From positions 1 to 10,353 of the forward strand of contig DRKG01000251.1 of assembly GCA_011051855.1 (NCBI GenBank): a stretch of DNA of 10,353 nucleotides, read 5' to 3'. The DNA comes from a bacterium (GTDB taxonomy: Bacteria; Planctomycetota; UBA1135; UBA2386). The notes beneath the pieces were generated by a model. The model worked only from the letters and a program-made list of their open reading frames with translations. It was not told where the DNA came from and did not search any database. Positions within the stretch are counted from its first letter, which is position 1; each line of letters begins with the position of its first letter. Below, piece by piece: positions 7,199 to 10,353 of the stretch. A program made the translations under genes and the position numbers.

Positions 7199-7633
7199 TC
7201 AGGGCCGCGCAGGCACGCCGGGGACCCGACTGCGCTTGCGCGGACCGCCGTGCTTGTGCTCGGTGCGCCGTTCGAGGAAGCGGCCGAGCAACCCGAAGAA
7301 CTCCTTCGGCTGCAGCGGCGTCTGCACGAACGAGTGGATGTCGTACTTCGACTTGTCCACCGCCATGTCCTTGATGTTGAGCGGGTCGGTCAGCACGAAC
7401 AGCTCCGACGACTGGTCGAACGACCGCAGGTGCTGGAGCAAGCGCACGGTCTCCTTTTCGCGCGGATCGACGCCGAGGAACACACAATCGAACATGCGCC
7501 CGCGCGCCTCGCTGATACCCGTGCGGCCGTGCCCGACGGTCACGTGGAACTCGTCGAACTGCTGCAGTCCGACCTTCACCTGGTCACGGATCAACGGGTC
7601 CTTGACGACGAGCAGCGCTTCCATGTGCGGCAT
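7199..7633 (-). CDS. CheY-like pseudo-receiver domain protein
   Basis: A 144-residue protein with the alternating pattern of a stand-alone response-regulator receiver domain (residues 4-122): strand 1 EALLVVKDPLIRDQV, strand 3 MFDCVFLGVDP, strand 4 SELFVLTDP, and strand 5 HSFVQTPLQPKEFFGLL, followed by a basic tail (RRTEHKHGGPRKRSR). Aligning FDCVFLG to the standard 'F-D-L-V-L-L-D' places Gly54 where the phosphorylated Asp should be, and FVQTPLQ places Thr105 where the invariant Lys of 'KP' should be; only Asp12 of the acidic pocket and Thr82 remain. It is therefore unlikely to be phosphorylated in the usual way and may act as a protein-interaction module. The start is the ATG at 7633, with another Met at 7624. 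It is divergent from the RNase HII-like gene (46-bp gap) and lies 69 bp upstream of pus10 on the same strand. A partner is not evident. Confidence 0.7.
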   Translation of the reverse strand: MPHMEALLVVKDPLIRDQVKVGLQQFDEFHVTVGHGRTGISEARGRMFDCVFLGVDPREKETVRLLQHLRSFDQSSELFVLTDPLNIKDMAVDKSKYDIHSFVQTPLQPKEFFGLLGRFLERRTEHKHGGPRKRSRVPGVPARP

Positions 7634-7679
7634 ATCGACTGTTCGGACAGCCGACGCGAGCTGCCGCCGTAAGGCGTCG

Positions 7680-8693
7680 ATGGCAACGCGACTTGACCGC
7701 CGCCCGCGCTTGCGTTGTCGTGCGCCGGTGAACTATCTCGCCGGAGTCGACGAGGCCGGACTCGGCCCGATCCTGGGGCCGCTGGTCGTCTCGGGGGTCA
7801 CGCTGGCCGGCCCCGAAGGCACCGCGCCCTGGCGGCTGCTGCAGCGCCACGTCAGCAAGCTCAAGCACAAGCAAGGCAAGGTGCGCGTCGCCGACAGCAA
7901 GAGAGTCCACCAGGGCCCGCACGGCCTGCGCCGGCTCGAAGAGACTGCGCTGGTGTTCTGGACGGCGCTGCACGGCGAGCCGCCGGCGACGCTCGGCGAG
8001 TGGCTGGTGGCGCTCGGCCACGACCTGGCCCCACTGCAACGATGCCCGTGGTACGAGGATCTCGACCTCGAACTGCCGCGCCGCGCCGACCGCGATTGGA
8101 TCGCGCTGACCGGCGCACTGGTCGCCCGCACGCTGCAGAAAGGCGGCTGCGAGCTGCTCGACATCGCCGTGCGCGCGGTCGACGTCGAGGAGTGGAACCA
8201 ACTGATCGCCGACACCGACAACAAGAGCAAAGCGCACTTCCACGCCTACGCGGAGGTGCTCGGCACCCTGCTGCTGCGACTGTTCGGGCGCCTACAAAGC
8301 GACGACCACGCCCACCTCATCGCCGACCGCTGCGGCGGCCGCATGCACTACCGCCACGACCTGCAGCGACTGTGTCCCGATGCGAACGTGACCGTGCTCG
8401 CCGAGGCTGCCGGCCTCTCGCGCTACCTGTTGGCACAACGGCAGCGCACCGTGCAGATCACGTTCGCCGAGCGCGCCGAAGACCGCGCCTTCCCGACTGC
8501 GCTGGCCAGTTGCTGCGCCAAGTACCTGCGCGAACTGATGGTCGAGTGCCTGAACCGCTGGTTCCGCAGGCAGGTTCCCGACCTGAAGCCGACCGCCGGC
8601 TACTACGTCGACGGCCACCGCTTCCTCGCCGACGTGGCTCCGCAGATCGAATCGTTGCAGTTGCCCCGCCATCGGCTGGTGCGAGTGCGTTGA
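7680..8693 (+). CDS. Divergent, enlarged RNase HII-like protein
   Basis: A 337-residue protein with an RNase HII-type active-site layout but about 100 residues longer than the usual 200-230. Seen: YLAGVDEAGLGPILGPLVVS (19-38), matching RNase HII 'G-V-D-E-A-G-R-G-P-x-x-G-P', giving Asp24 and Glu25; VADSKR (70-75), matching 'DSK'; NKSKAHFHAYAEVL (181-194) then AHLIADRCGG (211-220), with Asp216 as likely third carboxylate; and FPTALASCCAKYLRELM (271-287), matching 'ASI-x-AK-x-x-RD', with Glu285 in place of the fourth Asp. The extra residues lie mainly between the DSK motif and residue 180. The GRG motif that senses the RNA-DNA junction reads G27-L28-G29. The family cleaves RNA in RNA:DNA hybrids; activity here is inferred. 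The ATG at 7680 is preferred (AAGG five nt upstream); a GTG at 7728 would begin just before the conserved YLAGVDEAG. Its stop is 16 bp from that of RNase HI on the other strand. Confidence 0.75.
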   Translation: MATRLDRRPRLRCRAPVNYLAGVDEAGLGPILGPLVVSGVTLAGPEGTAPWRLLQRHVSKLKHKQGKVRVADSKRVHQGPHGLRRLEETALVFWTALHGEPPATLGEWLVALGHDLAPLQRCPWYEDLDLELPRRADRDWIALTGALVARTLQKGGCELLDIAVRAVDVEEWNQLIADTDNKSKAHFHAYAEVLGTLLLRLFGRLQSDDHAHLIADRCGGRMHYRHDLQRLCPDANVTVLAEAAGLSRYLLAQRQRTVQITFAERAEDRAFPTALASCCAKYLRELMVECLNRWFRRQVPDLKPTAGYYVDGHRFLADVAPQIESLQLPRHRLVRVR

Positions 8694-8709
8694 GCAGGCC
8701 CGAACGCGA

Positions 8710-9189
8710 TCAGGAGCCGGCGCCCACGAAGCCCTCGTCTTCGAGCAGATCCTCGCCGTGTGCCGCCGCCACCGCGAGCTGGTCGCAGCGTTCGTTCTCC
8801 GGATCGCCGGCGTGCCCCTTCACCCAGTGCCAGCTCACCCGATGCTCACCGAGAGCCGCCAGCAGCCGCCGCCACAGATCCTGATTCTTCACTGGTTGCT
8901 TCGACGCCGTCTTCCAGCCACGTCGCTGCCAGCCGCTGAGCCAACCCTTGTTCATCGCGTTGACCACGTAGGTCGAATCCGAATGCAACGCGACCTCACA
9001 CGGCCGACTCAGCGCTTCGAGGCCGACGATCGCCCCGAGCAGCTCCATGCGGTTGTTGGTCGTCAGCCGGTAGCCCGCCGACAGTTCGCGGCGGTGCTCG
9101 CCGAACAACAGCACGGTGCCGTAGCCACCGGGCCCGGGATTGCCGAGGCACGCGCCGTCGCTGTAGATCGTTACCTGGTCGAACGTCAC
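8710..9189 (-). CDS. rnhA: Ribonuclease HI
   Basis: A 159-residue protein close to the E. coli enzyme length (155). It degrades the RNA strand of RNA:DNA hybrids in the cytoplasm, for example primers and R-loops. All active-site residues are visible: VTIYSDGACLGNPGPGGYG (residues 6-24, Asp12), NNRMELLGA (Glu in RMEL), HSDSTYVVNAM (Asp in HSDS), HWVKGHAGDPENERCDQLA (His in KGH-AG and final Asp in ERCD). The frame continues upstream to a TTG at 9240, but the GTG at 9189 (MTFDQVTIYSDG) gives the family's normal N-terminus and is chosen; the extension is Trp/Cys-rich and non-conserved. No strong Shine-Dalgarno is seen. The acidic tail (EDLLEDEG) is short. It is convergent with the RNase HII-like gene and 91 bp downstream of the glutamate-synthase-like gene on the same strand. 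Confidence 0.96.
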   Translation of the reverse strand: MTFDQVTIYSDGACLGNPGPGGYGTVLLFGEHRRELSAGYRLTTNNRMELLGAIVGLEALSRPCEVALHSDSTYVVNAMNKGWLSGWQRRGWKTASKQPVKNQDLWRRLLAALGEHRVSWHWVKGHAGDPENERCDQLAVAAAHGEDLLEDEGFVGAGS

Positions 9190-9252
9190 GGAGAGCAGGT
9201 TGCGGCCCCAGCAGAGCCAGCACAACCATCCGCAAGGCAAGTTCCACGCTCC

Positions 9253-9273
9253 GCCGCGAGGAATCGCCGCGGC
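9253..9273 (-). terminator. GC hairpin just after the glutamate-synthase-like gene, possible terminator
   Basis: GCCGCG (9253-9258) and CGCGGC (9268-9273) pair around a 9-nt loop, 7 bp downstream of the stop of the minus-strand glutamate-synthase-like gene. No T-run follows in the direction of transcription, so it is a weak terminator candidate supported mainly by position. Confidence 0.3.
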
Positions 9274-9280
9274 ACCCCGC

Positions 9281-10353
9281 TCACTGCTCGGTCATCGCCG
9301 CAGGCACCACGACGGGCGGGAACGAATCCGGCGACGCCATCGACAACAACCGCCCCCAAGGTTCGCCAACGTCGCCGCGCAGCAAGGCGCCCTTCTTCAG
9401 GTAGCGGTAGATCTCGGCGTAGGTCTGCACCTCGGTCGGCGACGTGCGCCGCTGGATGTGCCACGGCCGCAGGTCGTCGGGGTGCTGCAGCCCGGCCGCC
9501 CCGAGCGTCTCGAGGAACGCGTGCACTGTCGCCTCCTGGTAACGCGCGACCCGCTCGGTCTTGTGCGTGACGACCAAGCCGTGCATCAGGTGCCGGTTCT
9601 GCGTGGCGACCCCGACCGGGCATTCGTTGGAGTTGCAGCGCAACGCCTGGATGCAGCCGAGTGCGAACATGAACCCGCGAGCGGCGTTGCACAGATCGGC
9701 GCCCGCCGCGATGCGCTGTGCGATCTGGAAGCCGGTGACGATCTTGCCGGAGGCGATGATGCGGATCTGCTGGCGCAGCCCGAAGCCCTCGAGCGCGTTG
9801 TGCACGAACACGATGCCGTCGGTCAGCGGGGTGCCGAGCGAGTTCGAGAACTCGAGCGGCGCGGCACCGGTGCCGCCTTCACCGCCATCGACGGTGATGA
9901 AGTCCGGCACGATGCCGGTGGCGCGCATCGCCTTGCAGATGCCGAGGAACTCCGACCGATGGCCGACGCACAGTTTGAAGCCGACCGGCTTGCCGGACAC
10001 ATCGCGCAGGCGCGCGACGAACTCCAGCAGCCCGCGCGGGGTCGAAAACGCGGTGTGGTATGGCGGTGACAGCACGTCTTTGCCCGCCTCGACGCCGCGG
10101 ATCTCGGCGATCTCCTCACTGACCTTCGCGCCGGGCAAGATGCCGCCGTGGCCGGGCTTGGCCCCCTGCGACAGCTTGATCTCGATCATCTTGACGTTCG
10201 GCAGTGCCGCCTTCTCGGCGAACTGGTCGACGTCGAACGAGCCGTCCGCAGCGCGGCAGCCGAAGTAGCCGGTGCCGAGTTGCCAGACCAGATCGCCGCC
10301 CGGTTCGAGGTGATAGCGGCTGATCCCGCCCTCACCGGTGTTGTGATAGAAAC
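9281..10353 (-). CDS. FMN-binding glutamate-synthase-family protein, 5' end missing
   Basis: The frame is open through the right window edge (FYHNTGEGGISRYH begins the visible part), giving about 356 C-terminal residues of a protein whose family is usually near 500. It matches the FMN/iron-sulfur synthase domain of glutamate synthase: KLSQGAKPGHGGILPG, SPPYHTAFSTPRGLLEF, FITVDGGEGGTGAAP, IIASGKIVTG (phosphate-binding FMN strand), and GCIQALRCNSNECPVGVATQ, where Cys-x5-Cys-x4-Cys (codons about 9655-9620) is the [3Fe-4S] ligand pattern of GltB. An internal Met at 10189 is not the start, because conserved family sequence continues upstream. No glutamine amidotransferase domain is visible within the window. 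Stand-alone members of this family are often of uncertain reaction; ammonia- or partner-dependent glutamate formation is possible. It is upstream of rnhA on the same strand with a 91-bp gap. Confidence 0.92.
   Translation of the reverse strand, partial: FYHNTGEGGISRYHLEPGGDLVWQLGTGYFGCRAADGSFDVDQFAEKAALPNVKMIEIKLSQGAKPGHGGILPGAKVSEEIAEIRGVEAGKDVLSPPYHTAFSTPRGLLEFVARLRDVSGKPVGFKLCVGHRSEFLGICKAMRATGIVPDFITVDGGEGGTGAAPLEFSNSLGTPLTDGIVFVHNALEGFGLRQQIRIIASGKIVTGFQIAQRIAAGADLCNAARGFMFALGCIQALRCNSNECPVGVATQNRHLMHGLVVTHKTERVARYQEATVHAFLETLGAAGLQHPDDLRPWHIQRRTSPTEVQTYAEIYRYLKKGALLRGDVGEPWGRLLSMASPDSFPPVVVPAAMTEQ

Noticed and set aside
6458..7672. Long plus-strand frame opposite pus10 and the receiver-domain gene
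   Set aside because: No motifs or domain pattern; it is the antisense shadow of two supported genes.
7236..7679. Upstream extension of the RNase HII-like frame
   Set aside because: It runs antisense through the receiver-domain gene and has no family similarity; the ATG at 7680 or GTG at 7728 are realistic starts.
9190..9240. 17-residue N-terminal extension of RNase HI from a TTG
   Set aside because: The GTG at 9189 gives the normal RNase HI N-terminus; the extra residues are Trp/Cys-rich and not typical.

Overview
The window is about 10.4 kb of very GC-rich, densely coded bacterial chromosome (roughly two-thirds G+C by eye). No mobile element, CRISPR array, tRNA or rRNA was seen. Divergent proteins with bacterial housekeeping genes (FabZ-type dehydratase, RNase HI, glutamate-synthase-like protein), TMTC-like and ArnT-like membrane glycosyltransferases and very high GC suggest a Planctomycetota-like bacterium. 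That placement is inference from gene content, not from a marker gene.

Layout, left to right. (1) 1-1080 (+): the 3' part of a secreted or membrane-anchored protein made of beta-sandwich, carboxypeptidase-regulatory-like repeats. (2) 1115-1594 (-): a FabZ/FabA-type hotdog dehydratase, convergent with gene 1. (3) 1595-1750: a divergent intergenic region holding a perfect 11-bp inverted repeat. (4) 1751-6297 (+): three glycosyltransferase genes. Two encode multi-pass GT-C enzymes (one TMTC-like, one ArnT/PMT_2-like) and the third a soluble GT2 enzyme of the polyprenyl-phosphate sugar synthase type; the last two overlap by 4 bp. The obvious model is that the GT2 enzyme loads a sugar on a lipid phosphate and the GT-C enzymes transfer it outside the membrane. 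(5) 6308-7633 (-): a compact Pus10-type tRNA pseudouridine synthase, a family normally archaeal/eukaryotic, with a degenerate receiver-domain protein upstream. (6) 7680-8693 (+): a large, divergent RNase HII-fold protein. (7) 8710-9189 (-): a canonical RNase HI, convergent with it. (8) 9281-10353 (-): an FMN-binding glutamate-synthase-family protein that runs off the right edge.

The most notable content is 6.3-9.2 kb: a Pus10 homologue in a bacterial context, lacking the usual large N-terminal domain but keeping its zinc ribbon and catalytic signature; a pseudo-receiver lacking the phospho-acceptor Asp; and an enlarged RNase HII-like enzyme whose substrate-sensing GRG motif is GLG, tail-to-tail with a fully canonical RNase HI.
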